DNA of 64,000 nucleotides from an uncultured Sporosarcina sp. (GTDB lineage Bacteria > Bacillota > Bacilli > Bacillales_A > Planococcaceae), in assembly GCA_948469885.1 (NCBI GenBank), contig CAOKMT010000009.1, positions 1-64,000 of the forward strand, given 5' to 3'. Position 1 is the stretch's first letter. Every line of letters begins with the position of its first letter. Of the stretch, positions 44,630 through 53,956 are shown in pieces. The notes under the pieces were generated by a model that searched no databases, was not told where the DNA came from, and saw only the letters and a program-made list of their open reading frames with translations. Both the position numbers and the translations under genes were made by a program.

Positions 44630-45685
44630 TCATTTTCCCTCGAAACTCGTACGCTTCGGTTTCAAATCAATGGAAGGCCGTGCTGTTTTTTGGAGCAGCG
44701 GCTTAACATCCTTAAAAGTGATGAATGTCTTTTCCTCAGGATTGTATAAGCGATACTTAAGAGATTCCACACTGGTTTTAATGGTGATCGTCGTTGCATT
44801 ATGAAGTGGCGGTGTTGATTCGTGAGCCGCTTCCAGATTGTAGTTCGGCACACGTGGCGCCAAATGATGGACGTGATGGTAACCGATATTACCCGTAGCC
44901 CATTGTAGAATTCGTGGCAATTTATAATAAGAACTGCCATCCACAGCGGCTTTCACGTAGTCCCATTCAGACTCCTCTTCAAAATATGAGTCTTCAAATG
45001 TATGTTGGATATAAAACAGCCAAATACCAAGCGCACCGGCGACAAACATAATCGTCCCTTGGATGAGAAGAAACGCTTGCCAACCGACAAGGAGAATCAT
45101 CGCTGTATATAAGAGCACAATGATCACGTTTGTCAAATACGTATTGTTCCGCTCTTTCTGTCTAGCATCTTTCCGATTGAATCGACTGGAAATGAGGACG
45201 AGATACAACGGACCGAGCCCGAACATAACGAGCGGATTTCGGTAGAGTCGATAGGCAAACCGTTGCCATTTTGAAGCCTCTACATATTCGTCGACGGTCA
45301 TGACCCAAATATCGCCGACACCGCGCTTATCGAGATTTGAACTCGATGCATGGTGGATCGCATGCTCTCGTTTCCATTTTGCGTAGGCGAACAATGTAAG
45401 CACACCTGTGATTGTCCCGACAATATCATTTGCTTTTCGGCTTTTGAAAAAAGAGCCATGTGTACAGTCATGAAAGATGATAAATGTCCGAACCACAAAG
45501 GCTGCAGCAACAATCGCAAACGGGAACATCAACCAAATTGACAGTGACAAACTTTGATAAGCTAAAAACCATAATATAAAGAAAGGGGGTATCGTATTAA
45601 TTAATTGAATAACACTTTTTCGTTGATCCGACTTGGCAAAAGAGGCGACATCCTTATGCAATTTTATCGTTTTTTCTTTACTCAT
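44630..45685 (-). CDS. des: Acyl-lipid delta-5 fatty acid desaturase Des
   Basis: A membrane-bound di-iron desaturase, 351 residues, B. subtilis Des size. Three His boxes are visible: HDCTHG (H-x3-H type), EHAIHHASSSN (H-x2-HH) and YHHVHHLAPRVPNYN (H-x2-HH). Six hydrophobic segments. Ribosome site AAGGAGG. It introduces double bonds into membrane phospholipid acyl chains after cold shock; regulated by the adjacent DesK-DesR pair. Confidence 0.94.
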   Translation of the reverse strand: MSKEKTIKLHKDVASFAKSDQRKSVIQLINTIPPFFILWFLAYQSLSLSIWLMFPFAIVAAAFVVRTFIIFHDCTHGSFFKSRKANDIVGTITGVLTLFAYAKWKREHAIHHASSSNLDKRGVGDIWVMTVDEYVEASKWQRFAYRLYRNPLVMFGLGPLYLVLISSRFNRKDARQKERNNTYLTNVIIVLLYTAMILLVGWQAFLLIQGTIMFVAGALGIWLFYIQHTFEDSYFEEESEWDYVKAAVDGSSYYKLPRILQWATGNIGYHHVHHLAPRVPNYNLEAAHESTPPLHNATTITIKTSVESLKYRLYNPEEKTFITFKDVKPLLQKTARPSIDLKPKRTSFEGK

Positions 45686-45734
45686 TTGGGATCCTCCTTA
45701 CAATAATAACTTCACCTGATCTGTTTCGTACATT

Positions 45735-45801
45735 TATAATAACCCGCGGAAAACGTTTACAGTAGGCATAGATGTCATAAGTGTAAGATGACAAATGTCA
45801 T
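45735..45801 (-). promoter_or_regulatory. des promoter with palindromic DesR-type site
   Basis: ATGACA-AA-TGTCAT at 45788-45801 is a 14-base inverted repeat, with another TGTCAT half at 45773-45778. Downstream on the minus strand is a promoter-like pair, TGTAAA and TATAAA (17-base spacer) at about 45735-45763. An activator site upstream of the -35 fits DesR. The exact DesR consensus was not checked. Confidence 0.6.
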
Positions 45802-45911
45802 ATGTTGTGAGGTGCTTCACAAATGAGCCGACATGAAGGGATAATAATTAGGGAAGTCCGAACGAATTTCAGTGTCCCGGTGCTTGTCATTCCCATCACA
45901 ATCCTGAAAAT

Positions 45912-45951
45912 GGAAAAGCCCCGTAATCCAATGATGGACGACGAGGCTCTT
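45912..45951 (-). terminator. Adhesin gene terminator
   Basis: AGCCTCGT...ACGGGGCT stem (GC-rich, one mismatch) with a TTTTCC tail on the minus strand, 33 bases beyond the adhesin stop. Confidence 0.7.
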
Positions 45952-45983
45952 CTTAGTTTTCACAAATTCATTTAAGCAAATGC

Positions 45984-48900
45984 TTATACTTTTCTTCTTT
46001 GACGGAATAAGATCACGCCACCTGCTGTTAGGAATAAAAGGCCTAAAGCAATCATGTACATGAATTGTTCCTCACCCGTCTGTGGAAGTTTGTTGGAAGA
46101 ATCGACATTTTGATCCGGCTGATCTGGATCGATACTTCCGCCAGTACCTGGTGCATTCGGATCTTCTGTTCCATCACCTGGTTGACCCGGTTGGTTCGGA
46201 CCCTTCACCCCATCGTCTGGCTCACCCGGCTCGTTCGGATCTTCTCCGTCATCTGGTTTGCCCGGTTGGTTTGGATCTTCCGGATCAACTGGCTCTTCCG
46301 GCTCCTCAGGTACTTCTGGGTTGATTGTGGCTGTACAAGAATCGGTTACTGTAAGGGAACCCATATTTTTACCTTGTACATAAACCTCATAGTTCCCTTC
46401 CAAAATCGGCTTGTCGAAAACGACTTTGCCTTTCGCATCCGTCTTGCCTGTTGCTACTGTGTTGCCGTTCTTGTCTTTTAACACTACATCGGCATTCGGT
46501 GTATCTGTCACTGTCAATGTAAACGTTTCACATGCTTTCGGATTCAAATCGATCTCCGCTGCACACTTACCTTCCGTATACGTGACCGTAATTGTTCCCA
46601 CTTCTTCGCCGTTTTTATCGTACGCTGTGTACGTGCCTTCTGGTAAATCTTCTTTGTCAAAGACAATCTTCCCATTGGCATCTGTTTTGCCGACAACTTC
46701 CGTCGTACCTGACTTCAACGTCAATTCAACGTTCGAACCGAGCGTTTTCCCTTGTTCCTTCACTGTCACCGTAAACACTTCACATGCTTTCGGTACGATT
46801 GGGTTCAAGTCAACTTCCGCCCGACAGTCATTGTAATCATACGTCACTGTGACTGTTCCAACGTTCGTGCCGTTTTTATCGTACGCTGTGTACGTACCTG
46901 CGGGTAAGTTCTCTTTGTCGAAAACAATTTTACCATTCGCATCCGTTTTGCTGAAAATATCCGTCGTTGCCGATTTCAACTTCAACTCCACGTTCGAACC
47001 GACTGTCTTACCTTGTTCTTTCACAGTTACCGTGAAGACCTCACATACTTTCGGATTCATGTCGATTTCCGCTTGACAGTCGGCCTCTGTGTATTTCACA
47101 GTAACCGATCCGACTCGGTCATTGTCTCCGTCGTATACCGAGTATGTGCCCTCTGGTAAATCAGCTTTGTCGAAGACGATCTTACCGTTCGCATCCGTTT
47201 TACCGGAAACTTCTTTCGTCTCCGATCTCAATGTGAATTCAGCATCCGCATCCAACGCCTCGCCGTCTTCCTTCACAGTAAGTGTAAACACATCACATGT
47301 TTTGGGTGGTGTAGGTGGTGTTCCCCCGCCGCCCCCGCCGCCAGATGAGCGCTGTCTCACTTCTGCATAACACTCGTCTGTGACAGTAAATGAGTTGACG
47401 AGGCGAGTCCCTTCATACACGCGGTATGTGCCTGGTCCAATGACAGCGTTTAGCTCAACTTGGCCATTGTCGTCTGTCACAGCTTTCTCTATCGTGTTTC
47501 CATTTAAATCTTGAACAGTTATTTCGACGCCAGCTTCACGTGGATTATTGCCTCTGTCTTTAACAGTTAACGTGAATGTTGGACAACTTGGCGCATATGT
47601 GACTTGCGCTTGACAATCATCTTTGTAACTCACATTGATTTCACCAAGCAAGAAGTTCCCTTCGTATACATCATACGTTCCTGCAGGTAGGTCTGATGAA
47701 GGAATTTGGATCTTACCATCAGAATCCGTTTTTGATGTTGCAATGTCATTTCCTTCTTTATCCTTCAGTGTTACCTCAACATTAGGGCGTCCTTCGCCGT
47801 CTGGAACATTTTCGGTAACTGTAATTGTAAAGACGTCACACGATGGTGCTGGTTGGACCTCATCTAAACAGTCGTCATAATTGACAGCGATGTCATCAAT
47901 TTTAGTTTCTTCCAGTCCATTAATTTCAAAAACTTCATATGGACCATTCGGTAATTCTTCGCGGTCTATCATCACTTTACCTGTTCCAGTTGTAGCAACT
48001 GCCAACGTTTTTCCTGTATTTTTGTTTACCAACTTCAATTGAACTACTTCTTCACGGAGCTCGCCGTCTACATCTTTCACAAGTAATGTAAAGTTAGGAC
48101 AAGTTGGCCCTTCATACCCCTCTTCGTAGTTTGCAATCTCGACAACTTGCTTGCCAGCAAACGGTCCGCTTTCTTCTCGTTCATCGTAATCAAGCATAAA
48201 TTGAATTGGACTTGGGTTTGTATAACCCTCAACATCCCCTTCAACGAGTGTGTACACTCCTTCAGCCATTTCATAACCAAAGTCAAGGACGCCATTTGCA
48301 TCCGTCTTACTTGTGAGCAATTCTTTGCCATTTTTGTTCAACAGAGTAAACTCGACATCCTTCATCAAGCTTCCAGTCGCCCCGTCTGTTTTAACAATGA
48401 TAAATTTTGCCGCACGTGTACCTGCATCACTTCCATAGTTGAAGGATACTTCGGAAACTGCGTCACTACCCGTTTCTTCAACCTCCGTGAAATACTTCAC
48501 TTCCACTTCGTTTGAAATTGTTGAACCCTTGACACCTATGAACGTGGACTCGTATTCGATAAAGTACGCCCTATCTGTATCACCTAACGTTAAGATAAAC
48601 GCATGATCAGGATCATCGAACTTTACGTCATACGCTCCTTTATCCAAAAGGACTCGATTGTTAATCGACGAACTCGTTCCATTAAAATTTACTTCATAAA
48701 CCTTAAATGAGTCTTGGTCGATTATTTGATTCGGTGCGCCATTATCTAAACCAAATGTGTCTGTGATGACGACATCTTTCAATGCTGATTGGGCATTATT
48801 AAATTGGAAATTCCATTTGATGCTCATTGTATTGCCAATTTGTAATCCAGTCTTATTTTCAAGCACTTTTTCGGTATGCTGAACTGTGACTGTTTTTTCC

Positions 48901-51320
48901 CATGTCCCTTTGGACACACCATCCACAGTTAGCTCCGCTTCGTTGGTCACAGAAAAGTTACCAACCGTTTCTGGGAAAATACCATCTTTCTTTTCAGATG
49001 TATATGTCACCTTATAAGGACCAGCAATCTCCCCCAATTTCAGGATAATTTCATATCCACCTATGGCGTCTTGTTCACCTACACCCGTTACTTCTGTTGC
49101 GTTGGCTTGATCAAATGTACCGTCCGGATTCAAATCACCTTTCCATACTTTGATGCCTGTAATCACTTGGGTATCGGGCAATTTATCTGTGAAGATGGCA
49201 TTATCCGCTTTATTATAATTAAAGTTGAACAACACTTCCCAATGGAATTCTTTGTCTTCGTAATTGTACCAACCGTCTTTTTGACCGTTTGCTTCCTGTT
49301 CGTCCCTAATTTCGTAAGAAACCTCAGAATCTGGATTTCCCGGTAAACCAGACTCTTTTAATTGGACATAGTTCGGATAAGAAAAATCATTTTTACCATG
49401 TTCCTTGATATCGTAGTCTGTTGTGTAGGTAATCTTCACGGGATTCGATGTTTCATGATCTAAAGTAATTGTGAAGCCTTCCGTGCCATTATTGTGTAGC
49501 ACATATCCTTTATCCGACGTACTTTCATCGCGCTCTGTCCCATCGATCGTGACACGCAATGAGCCTTCGATTAAAGTCATATTTTCGTTCACAAATATAT
49601 CTTCAAATACTGTATCCGCCTTTAATAAATAACCTGCTTGGTTCGCCTCAATAATCCAGTCCATCGTTTTGTCATGATAGTTCGGAATTGCTGCTCCCCG
49701 CTTTTTTACTAATGTGAGTGCCGTTTGGCTGTATGTTACGGAAGCATCGTCGCTTTTGTTAATGTCCGTACGTGTAACTGTGTTTTTCACTGTGAAATCT
49801 TTTGTTGCAACGAAGTGGACAGGTGTTGTCTCGTACGTAATGATAAGTGGTTCTGTCACGTCATTTATAAAGCGTAGCGTGAAACCACTGCCCCCTTCAG
49901 TATAATCTAGAGTATAGTCCGTTCCTTCACTGTAATCAGTACCACTGTCTGTTACCACTTTAAAGTTCGCCAGCTTCTGATAACCTATTTCACCATTCTC
50001 AACATCACCGCCGTTTGTCGTCCACGTATCGGATAATTCTGCGTCTGCGGCTAGGATTGTTTGATTGTTAAAGTTATAGCGAATCTCCCATTTTGCAATT
50101 AAGTCTGTGCCGGGATTCGTTGCGATTTTCTCTATCGCTTTTCCATATTCAACCCTAGCTTGTTTTTCACTAGACGGAGTGCCGGCATAATTGGCTTTGT
50201 TTTTGTAAACAATATACTCATTCGCCAATGGGTTATCGGGTACCGTACTATACTTAATTTTGTACGCTTTGTTCTTATCTAACTGAATTTCCATCTTTGT
50301 ATTATCTTCCGAGAAGACAGCAGGCACATTTGTGGGAGAACCTTCCGACAATGTTCCATCCGGTAAAACTGTAATCTCGGTCAACATAACGGAATCTGTC
50401 TTGAATTTGTGTCCAACCGTCGAATTTTCATCTTCCCCAGTTGCCGTTAACTCATCTGTAAAAACAGGATTGTCATCTATATTCGCCAAATTTGTGTTGA
50501 CGATGACTTCCCAGTCGATTTGGTCACTATCTTTACCGTTTTTATTCGGTACCCCATTCTTTTTGTCAATCGTTACACCGGAACCTTCTTTTGGCTGAAA
50601 GTTCAATTCAATTGTTTTTCCGCCGGGTATCGTGATCGTCTTTTCCCAGTCCGTATTGCTAGTTGAAAACATAGCTGAGATATTAAATTCACCTTCAGTA
50701 AGTGTTTTGGGGTCACCGCTAATTGGGTCAATTATTCCTTCCTCAAGCGTAATAACAATATGCCCGTCTTCTATTGTTAAATCACCAACATCTCCATACA
50801 TAGGATCAATATCAATATTTTGAAATACATCTTCAAAGCCCTCTGGTAATTTATATTTTAGTTTCGTTCCTATGCCATAGTTATAGTCGGTATTTCTCAT
50901 TTGCTTGATAATAATCTTAAATTCAGCGTTATCACCATTGTAGACATTAGCTTTATTACTATTAACCTCTTGCCCATTTATAGTGAATGTGACATCTCCG
51001 AGCATATCATTAGTCAGAATGATTTCTTTATCGGGTTCGTCACCCAGTTGCTCCCCGTTTGGATCGTCACCCGGTTGCTCTCCGTTTGGTTCGTCACCCG
51101 GTTGCTCTCCGTTTGGTTCGTCACCCGGTTGCTCTCCGTTTAGATCGTCACCCGGTTGCTCTCCGTTTGGTTCGTCACCTGGTTGCTCTCCGTTCCCTTC
51201 AGCCGCAACCGCCGCATCGGCTAATCCATCAATCCCACTCGCACTCGCCGTGCCAATCGGTCCTAATATGGACTGGCCGATAATGAGTAGTGCGATTAGA
51301 AAAATATTCAGTTTCTTCAT
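45984..51320 (-). CDS. Very large LPXTG cell-wall-anchored adhesin with SdrG/Cna-like and cysteine-bracketed repeat domains
   Basis: A 1778-residue surface protein, from ATG 51320 (MKKLNIFLIALLIIGQS), six bases after GGAGG. Signal peptide about 1-28. About six copies of a 9-residue NGEQPGDEP unit follow. A long region of repeated Collagen_bind/SdrG-like domains reaches about residue 1000 (motif tDxx, e.g. NPVFTDELTAT; DAELSDTWTTNGG). One SpaA/Cna_B-like domain begins AAKFIIVKTDGATGSLM. Seven approximately 75-residue domains follow, each opening C-x-x-F-T and closing with Cys, plus a GGGGGGG linker. A Pro/Glu/Asp/Gly spacer leads to LPQTG (about 1745), a hydrophobic helix and RQRRKV, the sortase signal. 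Probably attaches to host or biofilm matrix ligands. No sortase gene in the window. Confidence 0.93.
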   Translation of the reverse strand: MKKLNIFLIALLIIGQSILGPIGTASASGIDGLADAAVAAEGNGEQPGDEPNGEQPGDDLNGEQPGDEPNGEQPGDEPNGEQPGDDPNGEQLGDEPDKEIILTNDMLGDVTFTINGQEVNSNKANVYNGDNAEFKIIIKQMRNTDYNYGIGTKLKYKLPEGFEDVFQNIDIDPMYGDVGDLTIEDGHIVITLEEGIIDPISGDPKTLTEGEFNISAMFSTSNTDWEKTITIPGGKTIELNFQPKEGSGVTIDKKNGVPNKNGKDSDQIDWEVIVNTNLANIDDNPVFTDELTATGEDENSTVGHKFKTDSVMLTEITVLPDGTLSEGSPTNVPAVFSEDNTKMEIQLDKNKAYKIKYSTVPDNPLANEYIVYKNKANYAGTPSSEKQARVEYGKAIEKIATNPGTDLIAKWEIRYNFNNQTILAADAELSDTWTTNGGDVENGEIGYQKLANFKVVTDSGTDYSEGTDYTLDYTEGGSGFTLRFINDVTEPLIITYETTPVHFVATKDFTVKNTVTRTDINKSDDASVTYSQTALTLVKKRGAAIPNYHDKTMDWIIEANQAGYLLKADTVFEDIFVNENMTLIEGSLRVTIDGTERDESTSDKGYVLHNNGTEGFTITLDHETSNPVKITYTTDYDIKEHGKNDFSYPNYVQLKESGLPGNPDSEVSYEIRDEQEANGQKDGWYNYEDKEFHWEVLFNFNYNKADNAIFTDKLPDTQVITGIKVWKGDLNPDGTFDQANATEVTGVGEQDAIGGYEIILKLGEIAGPYKVTYTSEKKDGIFPETVGNFSVTNEAELTVDGVSKGTWEKTVTVQHTEKVLENKTGLQIGNTMSIKWNFQFNNAQSALKDVVITDTFGLDNGAPNQIIDQDSFKVYEVNFNGTSSSINNRVLLDKGAYDVKFDDPDHAFILTLGDTDRAYFIEYESTFIGVKGSTISNEVEVKYFTEVEETGSDAVSEVSFNYGSDAGTRAAKFIIVKTDGATGSLMKDVEFTLLNKNGKELLTSKTDANGVLDFGYEMAEGVYTLVEGDVEGYTNPSPIQFMLDYDEREESGPFAGKQVVEIANYEEGYEGPTCPNFTLLVKDVDGELREEVVQLKLVNKNTGKTLAVATTGTGKVMIDREELPNGPYEVFEINGLEETKIDDIAVNYDDCLDEVQPAPSCDVFTITVTENVPDGEGRPNVEVTLKDKEGNDIATSKTDSDGKIQIPSSDLPAGTYDVYEGNFLLGEINVSYKDDCQAQVTYAPSCPTFTLTVKDRGNNPREAGVEITVQDLNGNTIEKAVTDDNGQVELNAVIGPGTYRVYEGTRLVNSFTVTDECYAEVRQRSSGGGGGGGTPPTPPKTCDVFTLTVKEDGEALDADAEFTLRSETKEVSGKTDANGKIVFDKADLPEGTYSVYDGDNDRVGSVTVKYTEADCQAEIDMNPKVCEVFTVTVKEQGKTVGSNVELKLKSATTDIFSKTDANGKIVFDKENLPAGTYTAYDKNGTNVGTVTVTYDYNDCRAEVDLNPIVPKACEVFTVTVKEQGKTLGSNVELTLKSGTTEVVGKTDANGKIVFDKEDLPEGTYTAYDKNGEEVGTITVTYTEGKCAAEIDLNPKACETFTLTVTDTPNADVVLKDKNGNTVATGKTDAKGKVVFDKPILEGNYEVYVQGKNMGSLTVTDSCTATINPEVPEEPEEPVDPEDPNQPGKPDDGEDPNEPGEPDDGVKGPNQPGQPGDGTEDPNAPGTGGSIDPDQPDQNVDSSNKLPQTGEEQFMYMIALGLLFLTAGGVILFRQRRKV

Positions 51321-51741
51321 GCAAACCCTCCATTTCCCGTTTACTCCATATCCTCGCAACAAACAAAAACAATTTTCCTCATAAGTAGCTTCCGCGTACT
51401 CCCCCTTTTCGGAAAAAAGATTTGAATTTATATAAAAATATAAATACCAAAAATAAAATTAAAACCATTCCAAATACACCCATTATTGATAGATGGGTGT
51501 AGAAGCATACACATAATGATAAATTACGAAACTATACAAAATCTGTGCATTTCGAACCCGACAAACGCCTGAGAAAATACGCTACTTTTGTTTGATAAAT
51601 AGGAGGCAAGGTAGCCGCACCCCGCCAAGGTACCTTCAATGAAGGTGACCTTAACTCACCACGTCTGTGACAACAGTCGCATAATTAATATCCTTCTCAT
51701 CTTCCACGTGCCTTCTTTAAGGATCTTGGGCATTTCTTACT
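51321..51741. other. Adhesin upstream region with unexplained palindromes
   Basis: A 420-base gap without a convincing gene. On the minus strand it should hold the adhesin promoter and leader: a hairpin ACACCCAT/ATGGGTGT at about 51476-51500, and TATAGT near 51530. At 51601-51660 are CAAGGTA repeated 21 bases apart (51607, 51626) and a near-palindrome AAGGTACCTTCA/TGAAGGTGACCTT. I compared it mentally with c-di-GMP, c-di-AMP and T-box leaders and found no match. Confidence 0.4.
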
Positions 51742-51783
51742 AAAAAAAAGCGTAGCCAAAGGCAAAAACCTTTGGCTACACGC
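51742..51783 (-). terminator. fabG-like gene terminator
   Basis: GCGT-AGCCAAAGG / CCTTTGGCT-ACACGC stem (51750-51783) followed by eight T on the minus strand. Confidence 0.88.
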
Positions 51784-51824
51784 TGTATCCTTGTTCGCTG
51801 GTCCTATTATTCAATTCAGCACAC

Positions 51825-52565
51825 TTATTTCAGCATCCCGCCATCCACTTCCAGCACCGTTCCATTGACAAAGCCCGCTTCATCGGAAGCTAAAAACAAG
51901 TAAGCGTTTGCAATATCTTCTGGCTGGCCTAGTTTTTGTACGGAAATCATGGATACAATCCGCTCTAACACATGATCTGGCACTGTTTTGATCATCTCTG
52001 TTGCAATAAATCCTGGTGCTACGGCGTTGACCGTGACGCCTTTACGGCCGAATTCTTTTGCCCACGTTTTGGTCATGCCGATAATCCCGGCTTTTGAAGC
52101 TGCATAATTTGCTTGCCCGACATTGCCGCCCGTTCCGGAAATCGAAGAGGTATTGATAATCCGCCCTTTCCCTTGTGCCACCATCGAAGGTAGAAAAGCT
52201 TGTGTACAATTAAAAACACCTGTCAAATTTACATCGATCACTTGCTGAAAGTCTTCCGGCTTCATTTTCAAAGTCATCGCATCTTTTGTAATCCCTGCAT
52301 TATTGAGCAAGACATCCACTTTTCCAAATTTGGCGAGCACTTGGCTGGCCATTTCTTTCACATCATCATTTTTCGAGACATCCACTTTGAAAAAAGCAGC
52401 ATTGACATCTGCCGCTTGTAACGCTTGCACTTTTGCTTCCCCGGCTTTCTCGTCAAAGTCGGCAATCGCTATATTTGCCCCGTGTTGCCCAAAAATCGTA
52501 GCAGTCACTGCACCGATCCCATTCGCACCACCTGTAATGACAACTGTCTTTTGTTGCAATCGCAT
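51825..52565 (-). CDS. Short-chain dehydrogenase, FabG/acetoacetyl-CoA reductase type
   Basis: A 246-residue SDR oxidoreductase. Cofactor loop TGGANGIG (residues 10-17), NNAG motif (LLNNAGITKDAM), catalytic Ser in NTSSISGTGG, YxxxK as YAASKAG, and an N-terminal VVITG. Start ATG 52565 has GGAAGGGG upstream. Resembles beta-ketoacyl reductases, but stands alone without fab genes, so its substrate may be another 3-oxoacyl thioester. Its terminator follows. Confidence 0.88.
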   Translation of the reverse strand: MRLQQKTVVITGGANGIGAVTATIFGQHGANIAIADFDEKAGEAKVQALQAADVNAAFFKVDVSKNDDVKEMASQVLAKFGKVDVLLNNAGITKDAMTLKMKPEDFQQVIDVNLTGVFNCTQAFLPSMVAQGKGRIINTSSISGTGGNVGQANYAASKAGIIGMTKTWAKEFGRKGVTVNAVAPGFIATEMIKTVPDHVLERIVSMISVQKLGQPEDIANAYLFLASDEAGFVNGTVLEVDGGMLK

Positions 52566-52672
52566 AGAGAATTCCCCTTCCTTTCTACTCGCAACATTCC
52601 CGTGTCCCATTCAATTTCCTTCCATAACTATCTTACGCAAGTTTTCATCTAAAAATCCCTTAAATTATGTAA

Positions 52673-52742
52673 GAAAAACAGGGTGCCAAGTACCCCCATA
52701 ATCCGCGGAAAAATGCGAACGATGACGATCCCTAACACCCTG
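52673..52742 (-). terminator. Long stem-loop after brxC
   Basis: CAGGGTG (52742-52736 on the minus strand) pairs with CACCCTG (52685-52679), enclosing a second GGGATC.../...GGGG region, followed by TTTTTCTTAC. It resembles a dispersed palindromic element acting as a terminator. Confidence 0.6.
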
Positions 52743-52746
52743 GTTG

Positions 52747-53079
52747 TTAACTTAAATCATTTTCCGCCATGCCTCTTTTAATTTCATTTTCAGTAATGAC
52801 TGTATGGGATGCATTCCATACCGCCTCCCCTTCATTTAAAAGAAACAACTGTGGCGATTGGTGAACGACGCCTAAGTCGCTTTCGATTTCATTGGAAACG
52901 GGACGACTCTCGCGTACTTTCAACCAATATTTAGGGTAGTCCGTCTCAAAAGCTTCCACGCGATTATAAGCGCTCGTACTAATCGGACAAGTCGTGCTAT
53001 GCTTCAATAGAAAAATCGGGCCTTCTTTCGACTTTTCCAAAACTTCTTTCCATTCATTGATCTCTAGTAATTCTTTCAA
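52747..53079 (-). CDS. brxC: Monothiol bacilliredoxin BrxC (YtxJ)
   Basis: A 110-residue thioredoxin-fold protein with HSTTCPIS at residues 27-34; TCPIS has a single catalytic Cys, the BrxC/YtxJ signature. It removes bacillithiol from protein mixed disulfides. VVHQSPQLFLL gives the cis-Pro loop. Presence implies the cell makes bacillithiol (inference). Single gene, divergent from pap2. Confidence 0.9.
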   Translation of the reverse strand: MKELLEINEWKEVLEKSKEGPIFLLKHSTTCPISTSAYNRVEAFETDYPKYWLKVRESRPVSNEIESDLGVVHQSPQLFLLNEGEAVWNASHTVITENEIKRGMAENDLS

Positions 53080-53234
53080 AACGATCAGCTCCTTTTTATT
53101 ATTTCTCTTCTATAATCTACCATACACAGATTATCCTGCTCCATGAATCAGTCTTGGCAACAGCGTCTCTTCCCGTAGCTTGCTGTTTTTCGCAACAGTA
53201 TTATACAATTAATGACATTGGGAGGGGTAAACGT

Positions 53235-53876
53235 ATGAACAATTTAGTATCCATAATCGTTTGTATTTGTTTGGGCCTTGTATTTATTACACTCGCAACA
53301 ACGATTGACACTCGAGCGATCGAACAATTCGATACAACTGTTATTCACGTTGTACAAGGACTTGAAACACCATTACTCACAACGATCCTAAAAGGATTTA
53401 CATGGATCGGCAAAGGAACGAGTGTCGCATTCATTGCGGTCATCGTTTTCCTCGTCTTATTTTTTATCTATCATAACCGCCGGGAAGCCCTTCTCTTCGG
53501 TATAACGATCGGTGGCACGGGCTTGCTGAATCTCCTATTGAAATTATACTTCCAACGAGAACGCCCTGACATTTATCGCATTATGGATGCCAATGGATTT
53601 AGCTTTCCAAGCGGCCACGCGATGGCGGCATTCAGCTTATATACGATTGGCGCCTATCTTCTTTGGCCTCATATGAAAACGATGACCAGTCGCCTCATTC
53701 TTGTTCTATTGGCTACTTTTATGATTCTCGTCATCGCAGTTAGTCGTATTTACCTAGGCGTCCACTATCCGAGTGATATCCTTGGCGGGTTTGTGGCGAG
53801 CGCATTTTGGCTAACACTCACTATCCTCATTTTCAACTTTTTTGATGAAAGACAAAAAGCCCATTCACATCGTTAA
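53235..53876 (+). CDS. PAP2-family membrane phosphatase
   Basis: A 213-residue protein with six transmembrane helices and the three phosphatase motifs: KLYFQRERPD (K-x6-RP), PSGHA (PSGH) and SRIYLGVHYPSD (SR-x5-H-x3-D). It acts on phosphatidate or undecaprenyl pyrophosphate type lipids; which one is not clear. Start ATG 53235 with GGGAGGGG upstream; the earlier in-frame Met has no ribosome site. Confidence 0.9.
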   Translation: MNNLVSIIVCICLGLVFITLATTIDTRAIEQFDTTVIHVVQGLETPLLTTILKGFTWIGKGTSVAFIAVIVFLVLFFIYHNRREALLFGITIGGTGLLNLLLKLYFQRERPDIYRIMDANGFSFPSGHAMAAFSLYTIGAYLLWPHMKTMTSRLILVLLATFMILVIAVSRIYLGVHYPSDILGGFVASAFWLTLTILIFNFFDERQKAHSHR

Positions 53877-53912
53877 ATGACGCGAATCGGTCTATATAAT
53901 CCCAATCTTATT

Positions 53913-53952
53913 GGATGCCAGCAATGTGCCTGAGGAGGATATCCTGGCATCC
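53913..53952. terminator. Inverted repeat between pap2 and VOC genes
   Basis: GGATGCCAG/CTGGCATCC, a nine-pair stem with a 22-base loop between convergent genes. No T tail, so termination is weak evidence only. Confidence 0.4.
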
Positions 53953-53956
53953 CCAG

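Noticed and set aside
46065-47880. Several plus-strand ORFs opposite the adhesin repeats
   Set aside because: They share the same antisense pattern because the coding strand repeats; no gene features.
50901-51384. Plus-strand ORFs inside the adhesin gene with repeated RHPVALRL or GCSPFGSSP
   Set aside because: They are shadows of the 27-base coding repeat on the minus strand; no ribosome site and no known family.
51541-51720. c-di-GMP or c-di-AMP riboswitch upstream of the adhesin
   Set aside because: Looked for the conserved GCAAA/GACGCAAAG and GGTAGCCGGGTTACC elements, and the ydaO core; neither is present on either strand.
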